From Bostrychus sinensis (Eukaryota > Chordata > Actinopteri > Gobiiformes > Eleotridae): a DNA stretch of 64,000 bases. The stretch lies in NCBI GenBank assembly GCA_020698575.1, contig CM036240.1, positions 26,315,211-26,379,210 on the forward strand, written 5' to 3'. The stretch's first letter is position 1; each line of letters opens with the position of its first letter. The position numbers and the translations under genes are program-made. This document shows, in pieces, positions 54,941 to 64,000 of this stretch. The notes beneath the pieces are model-generated. The model was not told the DNA's origin. It worked only from the letters and a program-made list of their open reading frames with translations, and searched no databases.

Positions 54941-56576
54941 ATAGATATATAAATATGATAAAGAAACTATGTGGAAAAGATGGCATTATAACACAACCAA
55001 GATAAAATAATAAAAAGGTCAGTTTTGTTTTTTAATCACTGTGTAATTGCATTGTATTGTGATACATTTTAATAGAACCTTTTAAAGGGACCATATAATG
55101 CCTTTTCTTTAGGCTTTTTGAAATAATTCTGGACACCTTTGCACTGGAATTTCATCTTTCATATCCTAAAATAATGTATATGTATATAAAACATCTTTTG
55201 GGGAGCTGTTGCTTTGAACTTGTAGAAAAACACTTGGATTAGGTCTGTTGCTCCCTGCTGACAATGATTGGGGAATGGACAGAGCATAAACATGCAACAT
55301 GAGTCTAACAGATAAATGATAAAGATAAATGAGCTTTTTAGTGACAGTAGTTTAAATGCTGAAATTATCAGAACAAGTCCGGTGATGGTTTATGGGCTTT
55401 AGAAACGTGCAGGAGCACTTTGTGGTTTCCAAAAATATAAGCCTAAAACAGTATTTAGGCTTCATATAAGTTGAGCAATATTTAAACTGCCTATGAGCCA
55501 CTTTTGGGCCCTGACCCGCCCGTTGGGAATCACTGCTTGAGAACAGTGTGATTTGCAGTTTATCTGTTCACACTTTCTGCATAGATTTTACTTTTCATTT
55601 CCTTTGTTGACATGTGCACAGACATTTTATTGCGTGTCAGACAATCACAGCTCACAGTCCAAAAAAGGAAGTTAGAACAAACAAATGGTGCTAGCAAAAC
55701 ATTATGGAAGGTGCCACAGGAAACCACAACTGATCAAGTTTAGCTGTAAAACCAAAAACCTGTTAAAAGATATGCAATCTGTGCTAATTAAATTAATATA
55801 ATGTTGTTTTTAAGATAGTAAGTCCAAAATGACTTTACTGCAGGCATTATATGTATGTAGTACAAACAGCAACATCCTCAATATGAATAATACCCTACCC
55901 TTTAGTCATTTAAATAACCTAGACGTTTAATGAAATAACATTCAACTATTGTTGGATAAACAATGCAGCATCATGTGAATGTCTTTTTGCTACAGGAAAG
56001 CTGAAGTTTGAGTTTGACCTTCTGAGGCTACTGTAGTTTCTGTTTTAACCCTCGTAGGTCGAAAAAAATAAGTAAAGTCTGACCCAACTCTCTTTTCTGA
56101 ACAAGAAAATTGTTAATTTGGTTTATTAATGATGATGATGGCTAAAAAGATTAGCCTTTTTATGGCTAAACACATCTAATTCTTCTAATTCTAATTCTTA
56201 GTTCTTCGAGCCGAGCATGTTGTTCACCAAGTGGCGTCAATAAAGTCTTAAAGACAGGTGTTTTATTTAATAAATGTAACGAACTTTTCAGGGCCCTAAA
56301 GCACTAGGGGACCTGAGGGACAATCTTCTATCTTTGTTTTGTTAATTAAAAGCCGTGAGATCAAATTACTCACTCTTTCACATAGTAGTCTATGTGGAAT
56401 ACCAACTCTGTTATGGAGCGTTCAATAACAATGGCGGGGGGCGTTTCCCGCGACGCACACTTCCTGTGCCCCGTGACGTCATGACGCGTTTGAGGCATTA
56501 AAAACAACGGAGTGGGCGTACTACAGTGAGGTTTGTTACTCTGCATCGTTTTTCTAACCTACCTGAAGTTTAAAAC
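54941..56576. other. pkp4-dapl1 intergenic region
   Basis: About 1.6 kb. The first part (55084 to about 55400) begins tttaaagggaccatataatg and looks like another copy of the TTAA-ended repeat. 55500-55545 resembles a hAT end (cacttttgggccctgaccc). The last 160 bases are CpG-rich promoter-like sequence. Confidence 0.65.
56420..56576 (+). promoter_or_regulatory. dapl1 promoter region with perfect CRE
   Basis: CpG-rich compared with everything around it. TGACGTCA at 56474-56481 is a full CRE palindrome (CREB/ATF type), followed at once by a half-site TGACGCG. ATGGCGG at 56431-56437 resembles a YY1 site. No canonical TATA box; an A-rich cattaaaaac lies near 56497. The start site is not fixed by sequence. 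Confidence 0.6.
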
Positions 56577-56646
56577 ATGGTTCAACAAGTCCCTAAACCC
56601 GCGGGGAAGGCGACCACTGTCCTGAAAGCCGGCCACCCTCCCGCAG
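56577..56646 (+). CDS. dapl1: dapl1 coding exon 1
   Basis: 70 nt from ATG to donor gtaacg. Reads MVQQVPKPAGKATTVLKAGH then PPA, ending one base into a Val codon. KAGHPPA is the conserved DAP-family block. Confidence 0.93.
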
Positions 56647-57023
56647 GTAACGTTTTTCTTTTACTTAAAATGTTTAAATGTCCGCTACGTTGATGCAAAG
56701 CGATCACGGGTTTGTCCTCGACAACAGTGCCAGCGTTTGCAGAGAGCGTGACGTGCTGTACAGACTCCCCTAAAGTAACACTGTGTTCTCTTTGTCTTTT
56801 TTCACGGCGTGTTGTCCATTTGCAAAGCTTTTTATTGCTATAATGATACAGAATGAGGATAAATAACTCCTTGTTGGATTGCATCTTGATTGAGACATGC
56901 AGATTCTTTGATTTTGCATCTTTTGCCATCTTGCACAAGGGCACTAGTCAAGCGTTAAACATCAGTGGTGCACAAAGTGCTCTCTGGAATTCACTACATT
57001 AAAATTAACCTTTTACTCTATTT

Positions 57024-57089
<66 letters not shown>

Positions 57090-58908
57090 TATTTTTTCAC
57101 CTTTAGACATCTAAATGCAAATGAATTGGAAGGTTTTGTGCAGAAGTTTTGTGGTCCAAAAAAGAGCTTCAGAAAGGAAATCGGTGACTGAAAAAATATC
57201 TTAGTTAAAATACTGCATTTGTCTGCGTTACTAGTACAACGTAAAAAAAATAAAACCGAATCTGCAAACTCTTCAAAATGATACACACATTGCTGGCATG
57301 TTCACCCAGCATAATACTGCATTCAACCTAAATCCCAAAGTGAATTTATCCCAACTTTTCTTTTTCAAATGTCATGTTATCATAATGTACCATGATTTTA
57401 GATTTAATCACAAAATGCTAACATCTAGACATCTGGAACCTCAATGTTGTGTACAGTATTTCCTGCTTCTACAGTAGCCTATGAGTGAAATGTTTCTTTA
57501 CTTCACTACTGATATAGATAGAACTCTGTGCACTGTTTGTTTACCACACCCCTCTTAACATTAGCCATAAGAGGCTTTTTAAGCATTATGTAGGTCACTT
57601 GCGTACATTGAGATTCCAAACAGTGAGCTACTGAGCCCACAATAACAAAAACATCCAGCGCACTATGTACGCTTTGAGTTTTCTTGAAGCAATTATGTTC
57701 CCCACGTGGTCATTGGGAATGATAGGTTTGGGGTTATACATGTGGGATTTGTTTAGAAAGGCCGTCTTTTTTTTTTTTCTTTCTTTTTTTTTTTTGCTTA
57801 TTCTTGAAAATCCATTTATCTTTTTAACAGTGAAGGCTGGGGGTAAACGTGTGGCCAAGAAAAGCATAGAAGAAAGTGGCACTCCAGAGAAGGATGGAAA
57901 GAAGGCTGAAAAAATGAGGTATGTCTATTTATGAATGCACAGAATAAAAGAAGGGATTTTTTATTATTATTGCAGTATTAAAAGGCAAAATATCCATAAT
58001 GCAAAGAACTACATATGTTGCGAAATATGAACCAGTCTTGTGTCAGTCAGTTCACTGAATGGAAATTAGTTATTGAGGCTTGTATTACATTATTACTTTA
58101 TTTTTGTAATTGAACCATTGGGGATGCATGGGAATTTAAGGTATTGTGGTTTTCAACATAGTTTTTAAATATTGCATTTAGTTTTCTAGCTTTAAGTTGG
58201 ACCTATTTACTTTTTTAGCAATGTAAAGTCAGTCCAGAACCATTTCAATGAAGCCTTCTTCCATTAAAAAAAAAAAAAACAATCTTACTGACCAGTCATG
58301 ACAGTTTATCCAGAATGGTGCACGCTTTATACAATGTTTTTCTGCCTAGTTAGATGATGGATGTTTTTTTTTGTTTGTTTGTTTGTAACAGCATATTATG
58401 TTATTATGGCACCATCCCATCAATTCTGATTGGTTGTATGTCTATCCAGTAGCATTGAGAGTTAGTGTTAACCTGTCTATTTGTGTCGCCCTCTGGAAAT
58501 GCAGCTCAAATTGACCTCAACCTGACTAATTCCTTGTGTAGGAAAGAAAAGGAATCATGATAGTTTTTCTAATATTGTGCAGCCATAATGTGAGTAATAT
58601 ACAGTATATGCATGTGTGCTAACTTATGATGTTGTGATTTTCCAGCAGGCCGGTTGCAGCCCCGAACAGGATCAACCAAGTCAACCTTCTTCTGTCAGGA
58701 ACTCTTGACAAGGTAAACAACTAGCCCTGTCCCTTTCCTATTGTTTATATCCAACTTGTGAAACTGGTTCAACTGTAACTCTACTTTCCAGCTCAGTCAT
58801 GATTTCCCAGAAACTCCAGTGAGCGTGAGGCACAGCAGGGTCCGCCCCGCCGTGGAGAAGCCCCACTGTCCCCGGACATACTTCATCCAGCAGCCGAGGA
58901 AGTACTGA
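56577..58908 (+). CDS. dapl1: death-associated protein-like 1 (DAP family), complete, 4 coding exons
   Basis: Exons 56577-56646, 57831-57918, 58646-58712 and 58792-58908 join into 342 nt, a 113-residue protein (human DAPL1 about 107). Features in order: KAGHPPA-VKAGGKRVAKKS, the N-terminal DAP-family signature; a charged middle; NQVNLLLSGTLDKLSHDFPE; and a C-terminal FIQQPRKY, the family's IQQPRK end. The start ATG at 56577 has a good context (aaaacATGG) and sits on the first exon. Known for the family: small basic disordered proteins; in fish and frog eggs Dap1b/Dapl1 occupies the polypeptide exit tunnel of stored, dormant ribosomes, and DAP1 was described as an autophagy regulator. I prefer DAPL1 to DAP because of the DALNDALEKL-NYKFP-like segment and because DAPL1 neighbours PKP4 in mammals; the label dap1b is used for the fish gene. 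No frame breaks. Confidence 0.93.
56647..57830. other. dapl1 intron 1
   Basis: 1.2 kb. Contains an (ATT)n microsatellite at about 57030-57089 and a long CT/T tract before the acceptor (57769-57796). Confidence 0.8.
57030..57089. repeat. (ATT)n microsatellite
   Basis: About 20 uninterrupted ATT/TTA units preceded by tttatttattta. Likely length-polymorphic. Confidence 0.95.
57831..57918 (+). CDS. dapl1: dapl1 coding exon 2
   Basis: 88 nt after ctttttaacag. Reads VKAGGKRVAKKSIEESGTPE then KDGKKAEKM, ending two bases into a codon (ag). VKAGG continues the family signature across the junction. Donor gtatgt. Confidence 0.93.
57919..58645. other. dapl1 intron 2
   Basis: 727 bp, T-rich, with a (TTTG)n stretch near 58370-58386 and the dispersed tail aatattgtgcagcc at 58571-58584. 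No exon. Confidence 0.75.
58646..58712 (+). CDS. dapl1: dapl1 coding exon 3 (NAGNAG acceptor)
   Basis: 67 nt. With the carried-over ag it reads SRPVAAPNRINQVNLLLSGT then LDK. The acceptor is ttccagcag: splicing at the second AG would start the exon at 58649 and give RPVAAP, one residue fewer. Both keep the frame. Donor gtaaac. Confidence 0.9.
58792..58908 (+). CDS. dapl1: dapl1 terminal coding exon
   Basis: 117 nt after tactttccag to TGA at 58906-58908. Reads LSHDFPETPVSVRHSRVRPA, VEKPHCPRTYFIQQPRKY. The closing FIQQPRK is the most conserved end of DAP/DAPL1 proteins, and in the egg-ribosome work the C-terminal part was the segment seen in the exit tunnel. Confidence 0.95.
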   Translation, partial: LSHDFPETPVSVRHSRVRPAVEKPHCPRTYFIQQPRKY

Positions 58909-59242
58909 ACTGCACAGGGGTTTAAAAAAAAAAAAAGTCCCTTAGGCAGACACGTGTTAACTTGAGTGTGAGGAACAAACAGGAAGTGTTCGACAGAAGA
59001 GGGGGCTGGAGAAAACGTTGATGTTTTTTGTATTTGCTTTGTTAGACGGCAGTTTAAGGCGGTGCTTTTTTACGCTATACTTTGATATTTGAAGTTCTCC
59101 TACTCTTATGAGAAATTCTTGTAGATATTTGCAAAAAAAAAAAAAAATGAATGGATAAAGGTGTTGTGGTAAAGTATGTGTAGTGGGATTTGTAATGGGA
59201 GGTTTTCACTGAAAGAAATGCAACTTGTTGCTTGGCACTTAT

Positions 59243-59248
59243 AATAAA
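59243..59248 (+). terminator. dapl1 polyadenylation signal AATAAA
   Basis: Perfect AATAAA in tataataaaagaattg, about 335 bases after the stop codon; no earlier AATAAA between stop and here. Confidence 0.7.
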
Positions 59249-59749
59249 AGAATTGTAATGTACCACATGAGTTTGTTTTTTTTTTCTTCATGTTTTTACA
59301 CCTTATTGTTGCAGATATTGTCTGGTTCCTCCACTAGGTGTCAGCATATGCCTTGTAATTTTACTGAGGGAGCTGTAAAATGCTACAGCTGTTACAGGCA
59401 TTACTAACCAAGAGAAGAGTGTTGTGAAAATGGATGGTCTCACAAGGTAAAAAGTTCCATCACACACTCAACATTCTTTGTGTGTGAGCTCAGGTGTTTG
59501 TGTTAAAGAGTAAACAGAGATGTGTGGTATGGCGCTGTGAGACAGTACACGTATCTATGTTAGATCACATTACTGGTCTATTCTTTTTTCCTACTACTTT
59601 ATTAGCTGCTTCAAAGCAAACAATTGGTGGCTGCTTATAAGTGGCTAGTTCACTGCCCTGCCAAGTCTTTGTAGTAATGACACACCATCAATTGTCAAAT
59701 ATGTTAGCCAGGAAACTAATCCTATATTTGCTAATCTTATACCATAAAG

Positions 59750-60189
59750 CAGGGGTCTCCAACCTTTTTTGCCCTGAGAGCTACTTGTACAAATTAAAAA
59801 GAGCTATATCCCAGTAACCATGGGCCTAAGCTGAGCCTAACAGAGGTAACACTTTCAAACCAAAGAAAATTTACAACATTTACAAAATGTTGGTGTACGC
59901 AACTCACTTTTTAAATAAAACAAGAAATATTTAGTCCACTCACTGCATGTGCATTTTATGTGCCTGTGTCTGTGACAGAGACACACTTATAACATTTGTG
60001 AAAGCAATTTGTAGTCAAGCTAATATCACTACAGTACTATCACGCAACTGTTTGACAACTAATTGGCAAATAATAGCCTAATACTTATGTACACAGAAAA
60101 TTTTATTTGATTTAAATGTATGTAGGATTCATAATGCCTTTGGGGAGCTACTTGGAAAGTGGTTGAGAGCTACTGGTTGCAGACCCCTG
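59750..60189. mobile_element. hAT-type non-autonomous element
   Basis: 440 bp. Left end caggggtctccaaccttttt, right end ggttgcagacccctg, inverted with one mismatch. Flanks ccataaag (59742-59749) and ccataaat (60190-60197) form an 8-bp duplication with one mismatch. The caggggtctccaa terminus is characteristic of a broad vertebrate hAT group. No open frame. Confidence 0.88.
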
Positions 60190-60499
60190 CCATAAATCAA
60201 TGTATATGAATGGAAATTGACATCTGACCATAAAAGTGCAGCTATTGTACATTGATGAAAGGTCATTGTTGACATAAGTGATGGAACATAATCCAAACAT
60301 TTACTCAATGATCAATGTCATACTCAGTCATGATGTTTCACCTAATGACAGAGGTTTTGTTTGCTGAACTAAACTAAAAAGAAGTCATTAAGAATTAGGT
60401 GTTGTAGTGGCAGGTAGCACATGTGAGTACTAAAAAGTGACATTTACTTGAAGGAAGGAAAAAAAAAGCTGTGTACTTCCTTATACCCTTTGTATGATG

Positions 60500-60750
60500 C
60501 TGTTGAGTCAGTGGAAACGGCCTGTACACCATTTTTTTGATAAATGAATGAGAGCACAGCTTTCAGTGCTTCTCGGAGTCGGAGGGGGTACATGAGAACG
60601 AGCCATCTGGAGCTCACAGAAAGGCAATGCCAAAGAATACAGGATTACTCAAACATACGTGAATGAAACAAAAACACAACCTAAGATATGTTGAGGGAAC
60701 AACATTATAAGCTCAAAAAAGTTTGTTTTGCATAATACAGCCCCTTTTAA
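60500..60750 (-). repeat. TTAA-ended interspersed repeat, copy F
   Basis: Contains gtacaccatttttttgataa, then gagggaacaacattataagc and gcataatacagcccctttt, collinear with copy A, so inverted relative to copy C. The other end is not clear. Confidence 0.6.
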
Positions 60751-62639
60751 GAAATTGTTCTTGGGCATCTTCTGAGGGAAAAAATGTTTTGCATTTGCCA
60801 CTATTCATGTAAAACACACTGAGTGCTTAATGGTACAGAATCATGTTGGTTTGACTCAGTTACAGAGTAGTTTTTTGTAATACTTTTGTCGCTCCTCCTA
60901 TGCCAAAGGATATGATCTCATGGCAACTCATACTTGACAATTCTTTTGACAAACTTAGCTGACAACTTGGGATTTCTGCAAATAGAAAGATATACAATAA
61001 TTCACTTATCTAGATTTATAAAATGATACAAAATGGAAAGGTATAGTGTACATTTAACATGGACAGACATATGGTAGAATTATACATGTTTTTGTCTGCC
61101 ATTTCTTGAACTCCCTGCAGGTCATGCCTGTATATGTTATGACAGATATAAGTCTATTTATGGTCATTTTTCCTCCCAGGGGTCCCTCACCACACAAAGC
61201 CTTATCCATATGGCCATATCTGGGTCTTGCTGCAGTCTACAAATAATATCTGCTTGTTTGTTTGACCAGCACAGTACTTTCTGATGGCCTTGTAAACACA
61301 GCATGGGGACCTTTAGATTCAGTGTGGTCTTCATGCTGTGGGTTTAAGGCTTTGATACCATCTGCGTGCTGAGTTCAGGGACCTCCGTGTGCTGAGTTCA
61401 GTGGACCTCATTGCTGTGTTTGAGGATAGCAGCAGTTGGTGGTCTGTAGACTTTTTTGGCTGCCAGGGTCTGACGCCCACTGACCTGCTGAGAAAACACT
61501 GAGAGGATGACCAAGAGAGTGTGGCGAATTGTGCCTTAATAAGATTTTTGTCAGTATGCATTTGAATAGAAACATTTCTTGTACCATTACTACCTTCTAA
61601 GTACTTGTCTTCTCCTTTCAGCAGGCCCTTCTCACAATAATATCATCTGCAAACTCAAAAACCCTGCAGCTGTAGCAGTATTTAAACCTCCTTTTCCTCT
61701 CCTTGAGCACAGACAAATACTTTCATTGTGTAAATCACCATGGTAACACAACCTGAAGTAAGCCTCCTCTCTTCTTACTTTAAATTCACTTTTTATTCAA
61801 ATTAAAGTGGCATTGTTAGCCTTCAAACTGTCTGCTTTGTCATTGTGGGATGACCTCAAAAGTCACTGAGGCTGTTCATTGTGTCATACACCAATCTGAC
61901 CTCATGGGGGAGCTATAGGCTGGGGTGTGTAAGCATTTTTATCTTACTGAGTCAACTGATTTCAGTGTTTGGTTAACTGCATTACCTTCAACAGCAGTGC
62001 TACAAATACAGTGTTAAGGTTGCTTTTCTCACCCAGTTATGTCAACACTTTTTACTGTCACTTTGTAAAGAGTTTGTTTTTGTGTTTAGTCCGCTATAAA
62101 AGCTTTGTCATGTTCATTTGTCCAAAACATGCCTTGTGGTGCCTGCCAACCAAATCCCTGAATCTGCAGGGTAGCTCCAGCTTTTTTCTTGTCTTGACCA
62201 TTTTAAGACTTTTTAATGCCCCTTAGAATAAAATTGAATGCCAAGTTTGCTGGCAAAATAGCAATAATCTGTTACACCAATTAAATATCAATATTACTTT
62301 CTGCAACTCATTGTTTTTATTTTAAAAGTCTAACACAGGTGAAATAGCTCCAGTTCTACATTGAAAATATCAAAACAGAATCATAAATTCCAGTGGTAAC
62401 AGCATTAACTGTATTGTGAGGATGTTTTTTGCAACAAATATGCCTGCAACATTACACAGCCCATAGAAACATTAGACTTAGCTTTAAAAACCTTACTAAA
62501 TAAAAGCACATTCGAGTGGGTGACATTAAGATATTCTTAAAACCATTACTGATAGAATTTGTTCTATCCAACTCACAAAAAATAAAAATTTCTCTGTTGT
62601 TACTTACAAAGTATGAATCTAAAAGTACAGCACTGAAAA

Positions 62640-62775
62640 ACCTGACTTAGATGTCCCAATTTCACAATTTAAGACCTAGATGAACTAAACTTAAAACCTG
62701 CCAATTTAATACTTTTAAGGCCTTGATTTTAGCTACATAAAATTTAATACATTTATAATACTTTTAAGACCATGG
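62640..62775. repeat. AATTTAAGAC-type repeat fragment
   Basis: caatttaagacctagatgaac, then tttaatacttttaaggcctt and acttttaagaccatggggc; I recall this kind of sequence as a common fish DNA-transposon terminus. A related piece, gaccattttaagactttttaa, lies at 62198-62218. Confidence 0.4.
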
Positions 62776-62862
62776 GGCGACCCTGCTGACCCCTACCCTG
62801 CCTATCACCCATAGTTGCTCCAGGCCCCTGTGATCTCTCAAGGGAAGATGAACAAATAAATG
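62766..62862 (+). repeat. L2-like 3' end, distal part
   Basis: gcgaccctgctgacccctaccctgcctatcacccatagtt, broken into pieces that recall the 'gcgacctgtccagggtgtaccctgcctctcgccc' segment near the 3' end of fish L2/Maui LINEs, followed by a gctccaggcccctgtga-like stretch. Confidence 0.6.
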
Positions 62863-62974
62863 ACAAAAAGGGAAATAGTGCCATCAAGCTTATTTCTGCT
62901 AATATAATTCACAGCTTTTTAGTGTCTATATCTCATTAGCATCTCCAAAAAACATAACTTGAGATTGTGGATGC

Positions 62975-63165
62975 CATCCTTGAGCCGGGACCACACTCTC
63001 AATCCTCTTAACTCTCTGGGTGGGGTCTCCATGTCCTCCCTGTGTTACCGTAGCTCCTCTCAGGGTACTCTGCCTTCCTCCCACCGTCCAAAGGCATGTG
63101 TTAAGTAAATTGGTGACTCTAAATTGCCTCAAGTGAATGAATGAGTGAATGAGCGTGTGATCCTG
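62975..63165 (+). repeat. L2-like 3' end, proximal part
   Basis: tccatgtcctccctgtg, agggtactctgccttcctcc, caccgtccaaaggcatgtg and gtgactctaaattgcc in this order match the stretch that normally precedes the segment at 62766 in fish L2 LINE 3' ends. The open frame on the other strand (62926-63324) is not a gene. Confidence 0.7.
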
Positions 63166-63582
63166 CTGGTACCTACATGCGGCGAGAACCTTTCCTGTAA
63201 CAAAAGCATGTGAAAACAGTGTCAGGCCCTGAGCAGACTTCACACAGCACAGAGAAAAGTCAAACAGCAGGACGTGCACTCTTCTTGTTTTTACTGTAGG
63301 ATGATACTTGTACTGGCCCTGCATTCAGAATGAGCAGCAAATAAACAGACTGTGTACTTTTATGCGTTATAAACATTGACCCTGTGCTGAGTGATATATT
63401 ATGGATGCAATGGAGCGTCCTGCTGTTGAAGCCAGCCCAGGTGGTGCCGTTGTGCTTTATGTGCGAGATGTATCTTGTTTATGAGGCACTTTATCCATGT
63501 GAGTATAAAGTCAATATTTAAAGAGGACACACAAGCACACATCATTTAGCTTTAGCTGCCTGGGCTCATGTTATCTATTGGC

Positions 63583-64000
63583 AGAGGTGGACAGTAATGA
63601 AGTAAATTTACTTGAGTACTGTGCTTTACTTGAGTAGTATTTTTAAGAGTAACTTACTATTTTTACTCCACTACATCTAAAGGATAAATGTAATAATTTT
63701 TACTCTACTACATTTCTAAAAAAAAAAAAAGCAAAAGTAACTTCTGCAGAGAAATTGTCTTAAAACCAAAAGACAACTGACTTACATCATAAAGATAATT
63801 ATTTACTTTATTATTTATAATACTACACATATTTGCTCTCAGGAACTAAAAATAACCTCTGGACACAATCTGGAAGTGGTTTAGCTTTTGATTTGAACAT
63901 TATTTGCACAATTCAATTTTATTTTATTTTTCTCAAACATAAGAATACTACATTCAGTCAATATAACAAAAAGGAGAAGGGACAAAGACAGATAAAGGAC
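63583..64000. repeat. fish interspersed repeat reaching window end
   Basis: agaggtggacagtaatgaag, aatttacttgagtactgtgc, cttgagtagtatttttaaga and tttttactccactacat form a family I recall as very common in teleosts ('gaggtgggtagtaacgaagtacatttact'). Its far end is outside the window. Confidence 0.6.

Larger units (their letters stand above)
59270..64000. other. region downstream of dapl1, no gene found
   Basis: 4.7 kb of AT-rich sequence with a hAT-type element (59750-60189), a TTAA-ended repeat copy (60500-60750), L2-like pieces (62766-62862, 62975-63165) and a fish interspersed repeat running to the window end (63583 on). In mammals TANC1 lies beyond DAPL1, but no tanc1 exon is recognisable here. 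Confidence 0.7.

Noticed and set aside
62926..63324. 132-residue antisense open frame
   Set aside because: Lies across the 3' non-coding end of an L2-like repeat.
1..64000. CRISPR array, phage, operon or bacterial-type system
   Set aside because: No regularly spaced direct repeats, no ribosome-binding-site-linked gene strings. All firm coding sequence is vertebrate spliced exons.

Overview
The window is nuclear DNA from a ray-finned fish, almost certainly a teleost. It is intron-rich, carries AT-rich introns with vertebrate-type GT-AG splice sites, and is scattered with degraded hAT, Tc1/mariner-type, tRNA-SINE-like and L2-like repeats of the kinds common in fish. I cannot name the species. 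There is no prokaryotic operon, CRISPR array or phage-like content.

Positions 5276-54328 (+ strand) hold the 3' nineteen coding exons of plakophilin-4 (pkp4, p0071), a p120-catenin-family armadillo protein. The exons join in one continuous frame of 1102 residues plus a split first codon. Only the first roughly 90 residues (start codon, coiled coil) lie upstream of the window. In order they encode a Ser/Pro/Arg-rich N-terminal region (exons at 5276-28268), the armadillo domain with a lysine-rich insert (30002-48664), and a C-terminal tail ending in the PDZ ligand DSWV (49477-54328). A 3' UTR and a polyadenylation signal at 54912 follow. CTNND2 and ARVCF were considered and rejected on the C-terminal sequence and the loop before WDGVGPIPG.

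About 2.2 kb downstream, on the same strand, four coding exons (56577-58908) form a complete 113-residue DAP-family protein, best read as dapl1 (related to fish dap1b). A CpG-rich upstream segment with a perfect CRE palindrome looks like its promoter. PKP4 and DAPL1 are also neighbours in mammals, so this is conserved synteny. The two genes are not functionally coupled as far as the sequence shows.

From about 59.3 kb to the end I see no gene, only repeats. The best-defined mobile elements are a 465-bp hAT-type MITE with a perfect 8-bp target duplication (24189-24653), a second hAT-type element (59750-60189), a TA-flanked deletion derivative that still encodes a transposase-like acidic C-terminus (26322-27068), and a family with imperfect inverted ends beginning TTAA, present in several copies in both orientations.

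I found no convincing new biological system. The most checkable points are splicing choices: two in-frame donors 6 nt apart, two in-frame acceptors 36 nt apart inside the armadillo domain, a NAGNAG acceptor in dapl1, a symmetric 141-nt cassette exon, and a possible 27-nt microexon.
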